A stretch of DNA of 64,000 bases, from contig CP103031.1 of NCBI GenBank assembly GCA_024752435.1, forward strand, positions 1,112,001 to 1,176,000, given 5' to 3'. The translations under genes were made by a program, and so were the position numbers. The notes beneath the pieces were generated by a model. It had not been told where the DNA came from. It worked only from the letters and a program-made list of their open reading frames with translations, and did not search any database. Below are positions 23,790 to 34,656 of the stretch, piece after piece (positions within the stretch are counted from its first letter, which is position 1; every line of letters starts with the position of its first letter). This stretch comes from Allantophomopsis cytisporea. Taxonomy: Eukaryota; Ascomycota; Leotiomycetes; Phacidiales; Phacidiaceae.

Positions 23790-24719
23790 GTAGATAGGAT
23801 TGTCGGTGGGCGATTATCATAGAGGTCTGGCTCAGTCTTGTTGAGGACTGTGGACTGTGGACTGTGGACTGTGGACTGTTGGTAGTGCGATTTCTTTGAT
23901 TGGACGAATTGGCGGGGCCGTTTTGGTTGGCGTTTGGTGATATCAGGGGCGTTGGGGAAATTGAATTTGAAGGGGAAAGGGAGGGAGGGAGAAGTAGTGA
24001 GGGGGAGAGATGAGGAGTAGTGAGTAGTGGATACGAAGGGACGGAGATACAAGGCTGGCTGGCTGGATGGATGGAGGGGGGAGAGGAATGAGGAGAGGAA
24101 AGGGGATTGAGGGGAATTAAAATCGACTGAGGGTAAGTCAAGGAAGTGGATGAATAGGTGAAGAACGGAAGAGGGCAAGAAACCCAAGAAAGTGAAGAAG
24201 GCGAGCAAGGAGATTGTTGATAGGACTTTGAATAGGATAGATGAATCTGTGAGTATTGATCCAGATGTTTGTGCTTTGTATGTGAATGTGAAACAGTCGA
24301 CTATCCTGGTAATAAAAACAACATGGGAATTTGAGTGATGAATAGCAAGGCAATGTGGGATTTTCTTTGGTTAGAGTCCTGTTCTCTACTGATTTCTTTT
24401 AAACTTGTCCAGAATGCCGTTCTGGTCAGGCTACCTACCATCTTGTTGAGATTGTCGTGCAGGATCATACTTATCTGGTTTCAGTGATAATGATTTAACT
24501 TATGTCGGTATTGTTTGCCATTGAACTTTGATGCTGTTTTTGTATTTGATATGAATTCGGTAATAACGGTAACGTGGAAAGTCAAAATCCCTGAAATGTA
24601 GCTCTTTCTTTGCGTTGATTGGCTTTCTACTCTTCTTGGTATCTTGAAGTGCTATTTAGGACTTTACTTCTCTTCGCTCTTCTTGCCTCTATCTTGTCCC
24701 TCAACAAGATTATCAGGAG
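23790..24719. other. Convergent intergenic region with a 7-bp tandem repeat
   Basis: About 0.9 kb between the 3' ends of med14 and the sulfatase gene. It holds five perfect GGACTGT copies at 23845-23879 followed by purine-rich sequence to about 24130. The long minus-strand frame here is low-complexity and not credible as a gene. Confidence 0.6.
23845..23879. repeat. Tandem repeat GGACTGT x5
   Basis: Five uninterrupted 7-bp units just downstream of med14. Confidence 0.92.
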
Positions 24720-26249
24720 TTAATGCTCTATATCATCGCCAATCTCTATCATTTTCCGCTCTAGCTCTCTAGTCATTCTCTCAACAACCTCAGCATATTC
24801 AGGATCGTCATATAAGTTGATCAGCTCAAGCGGATCTCTATCACAATCGAACAATTCCCATTCAGTCTCCTCACCACCCGGCTTCGTACCCGGCAAACCA
24901 AACCCCTGGTTGTACCAGTAGATGAGCTTGTATCTCTGATTCCGGATCCCATAATGGGCGTAGGCATCATGGAAGACGTCTCGATGCATCCAATAACGAT
25001 GATAGGCCACTTGTGGCCAATCCGCGGGAGTAGCGCCCTGCAAGAGCTTCGTAAACGATCGGCCTTGCATGTAAGATGGTTGCGTCAGGCCCGCGAGATC
25101 AAGGAACGTGGCGGCGAAATCGACGTTGCATACGATGTCCTTGCATACGGTGCCACGCTCGATCATGTTGGGGTAGCGGATCATAAACGGCATCTGGAAG
25201 GACTCCTCGTACATGAATCGCTTGTCGAACCAGCCATGGTCGCCCAGGAAGAATCCTTGGTCGGATGTGTATATCACAACCGTGTTGTCGACGACTTCCT
25301 TCCCCTCCGCCTCCAGAGCGTCCAGCAGCCTGCCGACATTCTCGTCGATCGACGCCACCGTCCGCAGATACCGTTTCATGTACCGCTGGTACTTGAAGTG
25401 CCGCAGCTCGTCCTGGCTCGCGAACGTGAAGTTCTCCCCCGTGTCCTTGTCAATCAGCCGCATCTTCGTCACGTCCGCCGGATACGGGATCTTGCGCTCA
25501 CTTATGCGCGGCAGCTCCGGCGCAAGCAGCCCGCCTACTTCCGAGCCGCCCTCCGGCTGCACGAGTCCGAGATCGTAGTACGTCAGGTCCTCCGAGACTT
25601 TGAATTTCACCAGGCCTGCTGCTTTGGCGCGGTGCCTGTAATCGTCGTCGAACGTCTCTGGCACCTTGACGTCTTCCTGGTAGAGGGTCTTGTGCTTTGG
25701 GTTGCACTCCCACGACCGATGCGGCGCTTTGTGGTGGCACATGAGGAAGAACGGCTTGTTCTTCTGCCGCTTTTGCATCCAGGCGATGCTCTTGTCTGTT
25801 ATGACATCTGTGGCATAGCCCGGAACGATCTTGCGTTCTCCCATCTCGATCAGTGCTGGGTCGAAATAGTCTCCTTGGCCTGGCAGGACCGACCAGTAAT
25901 CAAACCCCGACGGCTCGTGGTCACTGCCTTCGCCCATGTGCCACTTTCCAATCATCGCTGTTTGGTAGCCGCCTGTTCGCAGATGCTTTGCGACGTTGGG
26001 GAGGTGCTTGTTCAGCTGGCTGTCGAGGGTGACTACCCCGTTGACATGATTGTAAGTTCCAGTCAATATGCTTGCTCGGCTGGGAGTGCAGATGGAATTC
26101 GTCACGTAGCAATGATCGAAGCGCATGCCTTCCTCTGCTAATCTATCTAGATGCGGCGTTGAATTGATGCCGGCACCATAGCAGCCAATGGCTTTGCTGG
26201 CATGGTCATCTGCCATGATGAAGATTATGTTGGGCTGTGATGGAGTCAT
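24720..26249 (-). CDS. Type I sulfatase (arylsulfatase-like)
   Basis: Intronless, 509 aa, true ATG at 26249. The protein opens directly with the sulfatase fold strand NIIFIMADDH, whose Asp pair binds calcium. The formylglycine signature is intact: Cys in SICTPSRAS near residue 54 would be converted to formylglycine. Further catalytic elements are GKWHMG and the late SDQGFFLGDHGW segment. It hydrolyses a sulfate ester; the substrate (carbohydrate, choline or aryl sulfate) cannot be read. There is no signal peptide, so it may be cytosolic, or secreted by an unseen exon. Sequence style and lack of introns resemble bacterial sulfatases, so horizontal origin is possible. Confidence 0.93.
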   Translation of the reverse strand: MTPSQPNIIFIMADDHASKAIGCYGAGINSTPHLDRLAEEGMRFDHCYVTNSICTPSRASILTGTYNHVNGVVTLDSQLNKHLPNVAKHLRTGGYQTAMIGKWHMGEGSDHEPSGFDYWSVLPGQGDYFDPALIEMGERKIVPGYATDVITDKSIAWMQKRQKNKPFFLMCHHKAPHRSWECNPKHKTLYQEDVKVPETFDDDYRHRAKAAGLVKFKVSEDLTYYDLGLVQPEGGSEVGGLLAPELPRISERKIPYPADVTKMRLIDKDTGENFTFASQDELRHFKYQRYMKRYLRTVASIDENVGRLLDALEAEGKEVVDNTVVIYTSDQGFFLGDHGWFDKRFMYEESFQMPFMIRYPNMIERGTVCKDIVCNVDFAATFLDLAGLTQPSYMQGRSFTKLLQGATPADWPQVAYHRYWMHRDVFHDAYAHYGIRNQRYKLIYWYNQGFGLPGTKPGGEETEWELFDCDRDPLELINLYDDPEYAEVVERMTRELERKMIEIGDDIEH

Positions 26250-27175
26250 GTTGATTGCTGGTGAGTTGAGATGATAACAAGAGTCCTGCTAGAAGGAAAT
26301 AAAAAAGAATTAAGATCCCCAAATGGAATTTCAGAGCAGCTGTTTGACCTTACTGAGAAAGCTGGAGAACGTATGGTCTCTCACCTTCTTATATTGATAG
26401 GAGAGTCTTATCGGGTACTTGACATCTATAATGGGGCTCTTCAACTATCTTCTTGGTATGTATCTGACCATACTTGTTGTTGATAAAACAACATGAAAAG
26501 CGAGCGTACTTATGTCGAATGGCGTGATAAGCAGTTGATATTGCATACTGTGAAACCGAGAAAAGATGCACATTAAATTGGCACTGAGTTGAGTGATAAT
26601 CTCTCGGTTGTTACAAGGCCTAGCATTGTACGACCGTGCGCGCTGTATAAATGCACTTCCTCATCCACATTATATGAGGTCTTGGCGATTGAACTTCGTA
26701 TCGAATATATACTACAAAAGTTTTCCTTTGAGAGTTTTTATTGCCTTATGAGATAACGGTCTAGTAACGGAACTAAATCAAATTCTTATATGAACACTTA
26801 GTTGGATCTTACATGACGGGTCAACACAGTAAAGTCTAAAGATTACTTATTAAGGGCTGTGAAGTCCCTTGACTTTGTACAGACTTCAGAAGCTCCATAG
26901 TCATTGAAAACAACATGGTACAGTCATTTTCTCTTTGTTCGTTCATTATGGTAGGGTTGTTGAGCTCGAATTGAAATCTAGTTGGCCATAGGTGTAGCCC
27001 GATGTTAGATATCAAAACCTTTTACATAAATCAGACCAACTGTGCTAGCAGCAAGCAAGTTTATTTTCTTGAAGCTTGGTAAACAAAGAAGTAATAATGA
27101 ATTGATACTAACACCAGCAACTTCTCATTTCTAACATTAATAAATAGACGTATTCGTATATTTTGGCTTTCTTGC
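26250..27175. other. Intergenic region, sulfatase promoter / permease 3' side
   Basis: About 0.93 kb of AT-rich sequence with no recognised gene. It must contain the sulfatase promoter. Confidence 0.45.
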
Positions 27176-28974
27176 TCAAGTAGTATATCTAAACGTCAAG
27201 TCCTCCTTGTCAGTGATATCAGCTCCTGGCTCATAAGGAGCTACGTAACCCTCAGCCTGTAGCTTCTCACGTCGCGCGTTCTCCCGGGAGAACAAGTACC
27301 AACATGCCAACATGAGTAGCAGAAGAACTCCCCAAGCAACCAGAGAACAGATGAGTCCAGAGAGATATCTCGGCGCATTCTGGGTAGTCCAAAGTTGTGG
27401 GAAGGCGATACCTCCAACACAATATCCGATGAAGTAGAGAGTATTAACAACGGACTTCTTCGTATTACCCTTAACGTTTGATGCATTGAGAGACATAGTT
27501 ATGACGAATATTACGCTGATGCAGGAACCCTATATGTTGGTCAGTTCTGCATTTGTAAAGATGGCAATTGATACATACCAGCCAGGCACCAACAATAATA
27601 CCCCAGCCCTTCAGAGGAAGAGCCAAGAGCATGATACAGCCAACCGTGGGAATAGCGATAAGTCCAATAACGATGAAACATCTTTTCTTTGGAAACATAA
27701 GACAGAGAATCACACCAACCCAGATTGTGACTAGCTGTACAGCTCCACTTGGGCTTCCATAAAGGAGAGTGCTACCAGATGTGTAACCAAGATTCTTGAT
27801 CATCAAAGAGGCGAACTAGAAATGTACATGTTAGCTATGTTTAATTTGATAGGTATTTGGAGCAACTAACTGTCAAGACCGGAGAAGGAGCCGTAACAAG
27901 GATTCCAAATGCAAATGCAGCATATGACTTGAAATCCATAGCAGCTTCCTTCAATTGGGAAAACGAGAAGCTCGTCTTGTCGCCACCATCGTGCTCGGCA
28001 GCTAAGCGATTGCTAGCAGCAATGCGTTCCTCTGGGGTCAAGAACCAAGCAGTTTCAGGTCCGGCAGGCATTATAAAATAGAATACTACGCCTATAAAGG
28101 ATGTGCATGCGCCGCAGATGAGGAACATAATTCTCCATGGTGCTAGAGATGATTTGCTGTGCTCGCCGATGCCGTACATGAGTAATGCTCCTACCACTTG
28201 CGCAAGTGCATTGCAAGAAACCCAGCAACTAGAAGAATTAGCAAGTTGGAATTACATTTGGAAGACACCTGTAGTCTGTACTCACCCAATACGCAATGGA
28301 TGCTCACTCTTCTTGTACCAGATACTTGTTATGGTGATGAAAGCTGGACTAACAGCTCCCTCTGCGAAACCAAGAAGAAATCTAACAGCCAAGAACTGCC
28401 CATATGTCTTGGGTGCTGCTAGACACATGCATACGCCACCCCAGATGAAGCTTGAAAATGTTAGTGTTTGGTCTCGAATGTCTCTGTCAAGAACGTCTTA
28501 CATGGTGATACCAACGAATTTGGCCAGGGGCAAGCGACTCATCAAGTAAATAAAAGGGTATTCGGAGACAAGTTGACCGACATAGAACATTGCTGATGTC
28601 CAAGAGTACTGGGAGCCGACTAAGTCTAAGTCTGTAATGAGACCATATACAGAAGCATAACTTAGACTTTGCTTGTCGAGATCTGTCACGGAATATTAGG
28701 TCTTGATCTGTATGATGTTTGGGAAGAAGCTTACATTGGAAAAAGAAAACACAGCACATCTATGGAAATCATAAGTTAGTACTACTTATATCTCAAGGTG
28801 TCGAGATCTCTAATATACCAATGGGAGCACAATCATATCAGTTTTGCGTAACACCCTCTTTTCAAGAGCTTCATCGACGACGATAGATGTAGTTGTATGA
28901 TTGGACTCATCATTACTTCGAACATCGACTGGGACGGTCGATGTTTTCTCATCAGTAGTATTATCAAAAGACAT
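27176..28974 (-). CDS. MFS permease, allantoate/Dal5-type anion:cation symporter family
   Basis: Seven exons: 28974-28819, 28759-28735, 28682-28502, 28450-28286, 28228-27871, 27815-27579, 27529-27176, giving 491 aa. Exon 2 is a 25-nt microexon; with it the family motif CCVFFFQYLDKQSLSYAS is restored. About twelve membrane helices, the conserved FLLGFAEGAVSPAF segment and a charged C-terminal tail place it in the Dal5/Tna1/Seo1 family, proton-coupled importers of allantoate, ureidosuccinate, nicotinate, small peptides and other carboxylates. It sits in the plasma membrane. It is divergent from the amidohydrolase with a 0.71 kb shared promoter, suggesting that it imports that enzyme's substrate. 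Confidence 0.92.
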
Positions 28975-29345
28975 TTTGAGACTTTCCGAAGTCTGCTTTT
29001 GTGATGAGAGCAATCGATGATTTCAGGAGTATCATCGAATCCCAAGGGTAGAGAATCGACGTGTATATGTGTAGAATTCCATTATCAAGATTCTCTTAAT
29101 CTTTGTTCTTGGAGTCCCTGAACTGTGCGCTTATCTCCAATGTCACTCGTTATCCTTGCCAATACCCGATTATTTGACATTCATCCGATATAAACTTTCG
29201 AGCGAGTGCGCGACTCCGAACGAGTACACGGGCCTATTCCTGAGGATTTTCGACCGGAAGAGTGGGATTAGGCCTTTGTAACCCTCTAGACGTTGTCATT
29301 TGTCCGGATAAGACTTACGCTACATCTACTGATAGGCTATCTGAA

Positions 29346-29368
29346 TGTCGGGTGACAGGCACCCGACA
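29346..29368. promoter_or_regulatory. CGG-N11-CCG palindrome, candidate Zn2Cys6 regulator site
   Basis: Perfect arms TGTCGGGTG and CACCCGACA flank a 5-bp spacer. The CGG triplets face each other with 11 bp between them, the spacing of Gal4-type binuclear zinc cluster dimers. A Zn2Cys6 regulator is encoded 2 kb away. Binding is inferred, not shown. Confidence 0.5.
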
Positions 29369-29380
29369 CTTCGTGCACAT

Positions 29381-29395
29381 CCGATGATTTATCGG
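29381..29395. promoter_or_regulatory. Inverted repeat CCGAT-N5-ATCGG
   Basis: Perfect 5-bp arms 12 bp downstream of the CGG-N11-CCG site; everted CCG/CGG half-sites are another zinc-cluster geometry. Short enough to occur by chance. Confidence 0.3.
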
Positions 29396-29685
29396 CAGTC
29401 AATCATTCTAAGAATCGCATTTCATACGGATGGGAATCGCTAACTATGAGTATGATTCTCCATGCTTAGAAGAATACGTTTATGTAGGTGCAATTTCCTT
29501 CTTTCTACTACTCTTATCATTTCGTCGTCTTTCTCATTTTGCATTCTGAAATTAATCATAAAGTTTCGGAGACCAACTATTCAATCATTGTTAAAGTGAG
29601 AGATTCTTCCATCTGCGATTGTAGGAGCTTATTAACAATTTTTCTAAAGAACACTCTTCAAGAATAATCCACGTCAAGCTTCAAA

Positions 29686-31038
29686 ATGGGGTCTGCCGAG
29701 CTTCACCAGAAAAGCGTCAGCCCATGGAAACCAGAAAACCAGAGCGTCTATGTTTTTACCAATGCGAATCTGGTTGATCCAAAAGACGGCAAAGTCCACG
29801 AAGGAGTCTCCGTTCGGATATCAGGAGGCCTAATCGAGTGTGTGGATATGAATCCAGGAGACACGGCGAAAGCATCAGAAGATAACTCAATTGTTGTGGA
29901 TTTGAATGGAAAATACCTCTGCCCAGGCTTGTTCGACTGCCATGTACATCTCATTGCGGTACCGGGTGAGGAAGCATGGCAAGATACCAAGCATCTTGAT
30001 CCGATTGTATCGGCTCTAAGACAATCCTACGTGTGCCAAAGCATGTTGAATCGAGGATTCACCACGGTCAGAGACTGCGGAGGTGCTACATTAGCACTCA
30101 AGACTGCCATCAATGACGGACTTATTGTTGGTCCAAGATTATTTATCGCAGGCCACTTTATCAGTCAAACGGGTGGCCATGGAGATACTCGAGGTCCGTA
30201 CGATCGATCTGAAATTCAATGTTGCGGTGGCTCATCCAATTTCCCCGCACATATCTGCGACGGTGTCCCCGAATGTTTGAAGGCAGCGCGAGAGAATTTG
30301 AGGACAGGTTCCGATTTTCTCAAGATCATGGGTGGCGGAGGCGTTTGCAGTCCAACAGATGCTATCGATAATATCCAGTTCACGCCCGAAGAAGTGAGGG
30401 CCATTACAACAGCTGCCAAGAACAACAAGACCTATGTGACGTCTCATGCATATACGCCAGCTTCCATCAGACAAGCTATGGAGAACGGTGTTATGGGAAT
30501 TGAACACGGAAACCTCATTGACGAGGAAACTGCTGCGTTGATGGCCGAGAAAGGCGCATTCTTGACTCCAACACTGGTAACATATTCAGCAATGGCCAAT
30601 CCAGAATTTGCAGGATATATGCCACCAGAATCGAACTCGAAAAATCTTGAAGTTCTGGATGCTGGACTCCGAGGGCTCAAAATTGCAGCGGACGCTGGGG
30701 TCACAATATGCTATGGATCAGATCTGCTTGGCCATCTCGGATCAGCCCAGTCACAAGAGTTCAGCATTCGAAGCCAGGTGCAATCATCATTAGCAGTCTT
30801 ACAAAGCGCAACCATAAATCCGGCGCGTATGATGGGTCAGAGTAACTGCCTCGGGCAGATCAAGCCTGGATTTGCTGCTGATATGTTGATCTTAAACCAA
30901 AATCCTTTGGCTGATATTAATATTTTGGCGGAACCCCAGAAACATCTCTTAGCTGTAATTAAGGATGGCCGTGTTTGTATGAGTAGGTGGTCGAAGCTGA
31001 AGGAGAATGTTCATCGATCTCCTAGTCCGTTGGAATGA
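29686..31038 (+). CDS. Metal-dependent amidohydrolase (prolidase / imidazolonepropionase-like)
   Basis: Intronless, 450 aa, ATG at 29686. It belongs to the amidohydrolase superfamily: a small beta domain, then the HxH metal pair H86/H88 (FDCHVHL), a Lys in DFLKIMGGGG suited to carbamylation, His residues in TSHAYT and IEHGN, and the Asp in YGSDLLG. This pattern matches the COG1228 group, which includes Xaa-Pro dipeptidases, imidazolonepropionases and the fungal amidase ochratoxinase. It probably hydrolyses an amide or peptide-like bond in the cytosol; no signal peptide is present. The divergent permease and the downstream regulator suggest a nutrient-use cluster. The substrate is unknown. Confidence 0.88.
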   Translation: MGSAELHQKSVSPWKPENQSVYVFTNANLVDPKDGKVHEGVSVRISGGLIECVDMNPGDTAKASEDNSIVVDLNGKYLCPGLFDCHVHLIAVPGEEAWQDTKHLDPIVSALRQSYVCQSMLNRGFTTVRDCGGATLALKTAINDGLIVGPRLFIAGHFISQTGGHGDTRGPYDRSEIQCCGGSSNFPAHICDGVPECLKAARENLRTGSDFLKIMGGGGVCSPTDAIDNIQFTPEEVRAITTAAKNNKTYVTSHAYTPASIRQAMENGVMGIEHGNLIDEETAALMAEKGAFLTPTLVTYSAMANPEFAGYMPPESNSKNLEVLDAGLRGLKIAADAGVTICYGSDLLGHLGSAQSQEFSIRSQVQSSLAVLQSATINPARMMGQSNCLGQIKPGFAADMLILNQNPLADINILAEPQKHLLAVIKDGRVCMSRWSKLKENVHRSPSPLE

Positions 31039-31427
31039 TTAATACAGTATCAAAATACACCATTTTCTGATCTTGGTTTCTCTGATTTGAGAAATTGTTG
31101 GAACATTTCAACGTGGTACTCCATACTGCACATAAATCTTTGTATGATAATTTTGCAACGATAGCCTTAAGATATTCTTAGTTTGCGCCGCGGTCTACTG
31201 ATCCCGGAACATTATCATATTAGTTTCGCCTACTCCGTAATCCTTATCAGAAGTCTAACGGCCGACACTTAGTGTTGATTTGCATTGTCATCATGTTTCC
31301 TTCATGGATTTTAGGGATTGAGCATTCAATTAGGCTACGCGTTTCAGTGATACCCAACAATCATGTTCTCCTAAAGTGCTAGGATATTATCCACCACTCC
31401 AATGTCAATTCTATAACATATTACTCC
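31039..31427. promoter_or_regulatory. Promoter region of the Zn2Cys6 regulator gene
   Basis: About 0.39 kb. It contains CGG-N10-CCG at 31191-31206 and a 13-base element at 31262-31274 that matches 12 of 13 bases of the sequence at 29363-29375 in the permease/amidohydrolase promoter. The element overlaps an ACACT-T-AGTGT palindrome at 31265-31275. Confidence 0.4.
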
Positions 31428-33922
31428 ATGTTCTCACACCCAAGTCCAAGAACTCGGAATAGGCGAGTCGCCGAAGAAAACAGAATTAGGGTAGCTCGTG
31501 CGTAGGTATTCGACCATCCAGACCTTCTCCGAATAAATGAAAATATGCAGCTGCTGATCAGTATAGATGTATTCTGTGCCGTAATAGAAAATCTCGCTGT
31601 GTTCGAACCAGTGGGAAAGAATGTCAGCGGTGCTCTAAGTTGAACTTAGAATGCGTATATGAGGATATCACAGAATCCTCAAGTTCTCCCAAACGACGGT
31701 ATGTTTTCGAAACATCTTGTATAGGTTCTGGGGTTGAAGATCTTATACTAAAATATCAAAGAGCACATGAGTTAGACAATCCCTCGTCCCCTCAATTTAG
31801 AGATGGAAAAAGACGTCGTCAAATGCATGAGCCGGCATCAGATGTTGAACCTGATGCCACGGTAAGAGTCTTACCCGGTTCACCAAATGAATCTGTCTTT
31901 GTGGCAAGTCCAGATGATACTGCTCCAAATACTGGTCAGAACTCAGGTTCTTTTGAGAAGGTATCTCCTACCACCCGCGAGGCTTATGCAGCCCCAGAGA
32001 GCGCCCTCCTCCTTGTAGAGAATCCGGGACGAACACAATACACAGGTGTACGCTCCAATGAAAGTTTCATGCTATCTGTCAGGCACGTCTTTGCATCTCT
32101 GGCTTCGGCCGAAACGACGAAGATACTGGCCGCAATTCCAATCACAAAGGCCAGATCATTAGAGAGAACTCCTTCGAAAGCTGACACAGTTGAGGCTCTA
32201 CAAGTAGCCTTGAAAGGATTTCCACCCAAAAATGTTGCTACATTTCTTGTCTCTACGTTCTTTTACTATGTCGAAGCCACATTCTTCTACTGCGACAGGA
32301 AATGGTTCGATAGAAGCCTTGAGAATTTCTATTCAGGATGTGCAGCACCAGATGAGCTTGATGATAGTTTCATCTGCTTTGCACTTCTAGTCTTTGCTTT
32401 TGGAAGTCAATTTGCGCACCTCAGATCGAATTCGGATTCTAGGCAGCAAGAGGACGTTCTTCCGGGAGACCCTGGGAAACGATTTTATGATGAGGCACAA
32501 AAACTAATGCCTCGCATTATGTCAAAGTGCTCGCTCAAAGGTGTACAGGTTTTCCTTCTTGCTGGATTATATAATCTTCCTTCTAATTTCCCAGATACAG
32601 CATATCTTTATTTGGGCATGGGAGTTAGAATGGCGCTCGCAAGTGGTCTGCATCGACAGATGTCCTCGCCGACTCTTGACCCACACCTTGTAGAAGTGAG
32701 AAACCGTTTGTGGTGGAGCGTTTATTCTATCGATCGGTGAGCTATGCAAAGAAATATTGAGCGACGGTGCTAATTAGTGATATTAGACGTATAAGCATAG
32801 CGTTGGGCCGACCAACAACTGTCCGAGATGAAGAAATCGACGCCCCCTATCCGAAACCATTCAAACCCTTAGATGATACTGAGAATCCAACCAATGTTCA
32901 TCATCAAATTGAATATCTCAAGTTGACGAAAATAGTCAATTCACTTATTAGAAATCTGTAAGTACAAATTCCTTCACAAATATAATAATACTATTGCTCA
33001 CAAGTACAGACCTCTTGAATCAAAGCCACACTGCGTGGCTGATGTGAGCGACAGATTGTTGAACTGGTACTCAGAACTTTTGCCCAACTTGCACCCCGGT
33101 GATCTACTCCCAGGCTCGCGAAACTTTCGTGCAACCGTACATATTCAGATTCACTATCATTATGCCTGGATACGGATGGGTCGGGCATCCCTTCTGCAAT
33201 TAGTACAGGATCGATTACATCGCCCGCTGGATGAGAAAGGACATGAGATACAAAGACCGCAGTTAGTCCACAAACTAGCACGTTCTTGCGTTGAAGCAGC
33301 CACAAGAACATCCCAATTGATTGCTACATTAAAGAAACATAATCTTCTCTGTCGGTTTTCATTCACGGACTACCAAGGTTGCAGCTCGGCATTGATCATC
33401 TTGCTTCTCAATAGTGTTCTTGAAGCTGGTCCCGACACCTTCGCAGCTCTTGATGACACCATTGAGCTACTTCGCTTTACGGCAATCAATGGCTGTGAAG
33501 GAGCCAAGTCTGACTTGCGCACTGTAGAATACTTCCGTCTCCTTGCTGCTACATTACGCCAGAAGATATATACCGGCAAGCATCCAGAACCCGCTACGAG
33601 CCCCCAAACTGGATACCAAGCCTGGTTTGAATGGCAAACTTCCTCACAAGGTACTGACGCATTGAATATTCAAGATCAATTCGGAAGTACTTCTCTCAAT
33701 CATTCGGAAGGTAGCACCACCTACTTGCGTACACAGGAGTTACAGTCTTTTTCAAGGCCACAGGAAGAAATTGGAGCGTCTTCATACGACAAAACAGTTT
33801 TGGCAGATAATTTTAGTGCCGGGGACTTCCAGGTGTTCAACTGGGATCTTAACGGACTAGATACGCTTGATCTTATGCAACTCTTTAATGGATACACGTA
33901 TGAACAAGGCATGGATTTGTAA
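31428..33922 (+). CDS. Zn2Cys6 fungal transcription factor, likely cluster regulator
   Basis: Four exons: 31428-31501, 31567-32736, 32787-32957, 33010-33922, giving 775 aa. Intron 1 splits the zinc cluster and was placed because joining at 31501/31567 yields RVARACILCRNRKSRC. The six cysteines are C26, C29, C36, C44, C47 and C54, spaced 2-6-7-2-6, with the basic loop between. A Fungal_trans middle-homology domain follows (YLYLGMGVRMALASGLHRQM and the WWSVYSIDRR segment), and the tail is acidic with hydrophobic patches that could activate transcription. Such proteins are nuclear and bind CGG-containing sites as dimers. Its position beside the amidohydrolase/permease pair suggests that it controls them. 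Confidence 0.92.
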
Positions 33923-34656
33923 TCAGTTTTTGTTGCGTACAGTTGGAAAGATGTATATAACAGCAGAACCCTCTGCACATACTCCTAAATAGAAGAATTT
34001 AATGATCACATGATTACCAAATACCTGATTTAAGATACTTGCACGCAAGCGTTCTCTATATTCTGTATCTTTCGCCGTCATTATCCCTGAATATAGAATT
34101 AACATGTCTGGAACACAACGCCATTAATTATTTTAAACAGGTATAAGATCTAGACATTTAATACGCTGTAGAACATCATTGTAGCTACTCATGGCCTGCG
34201 ATTTACGTAATTAGTTCATAGCATAACTTGGGGTTATGCGCGGACTGCCGAGTATTTATATTTCATACAATTCTCATAGGCATGATTTAGGGGTTTAACC
34301 TGATGAATTATACGAAGCTTTGGCAGAAGGCAAGGATGATAAGTACGAATCTCTAGAAGAAATAAAGCGTGCCAACCGCCGATGGCATTCTTTGACACAA
34401 TTATCAAGATGACTATTATATCATAGTTGGAGACTGACTTATATTCTGTGCAGAGAATACCATGAGCTCCTGGCCGCCTTGTGTAATTTGTTCGAATGAC
34501 GAGTAAGCTGTAAGCTTTTGTATGTACCTACTACAACCGAAACTCCGAACTACGTCAGTGGGTGCGGCTCGTATATCAACCCAAATGATCCATTTGAAAC
34601 AGTTTGCATGCCACATGATTGTTAAGGTCGTAAGGACAGCTGTCGCGTAACTATCT
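33923..34656. other. Intergenic region without recognised features
   Basis: About 0.73 kb, AT-rich, between two plus-strand genes. Nothing beyond expected terminator and promoter space was seen. Confidence 0.45.

Larger units (their letters stand above)
28975..29685. promoter_or_regulatory. Bidirectional promoter, MFS permease / amidohydrolase
   Basis: About 0.71 kb between two divergent ATGs. It contains a perfect 9-bp inverted repeat at 29346-29368 with CGG-N11-CCG spacing, and a second inverted repeat CCGAT-N5-ATCGG at 29381-29395. Confidence 0.65.

Noticed and set aside
23381..24208. 275-codon minus-strand frame
   Set aside because: It runs across the 3' end of med14 and low-complexity flank; composition is Ser/Pro/Leu noise with no domain.
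24954..26141. 395-codon plus-strand frame
   Set aside because: It is entirely antisense to the sulfatase, whose catalytic motifs are clear; the frame is an artefact of codon bias.
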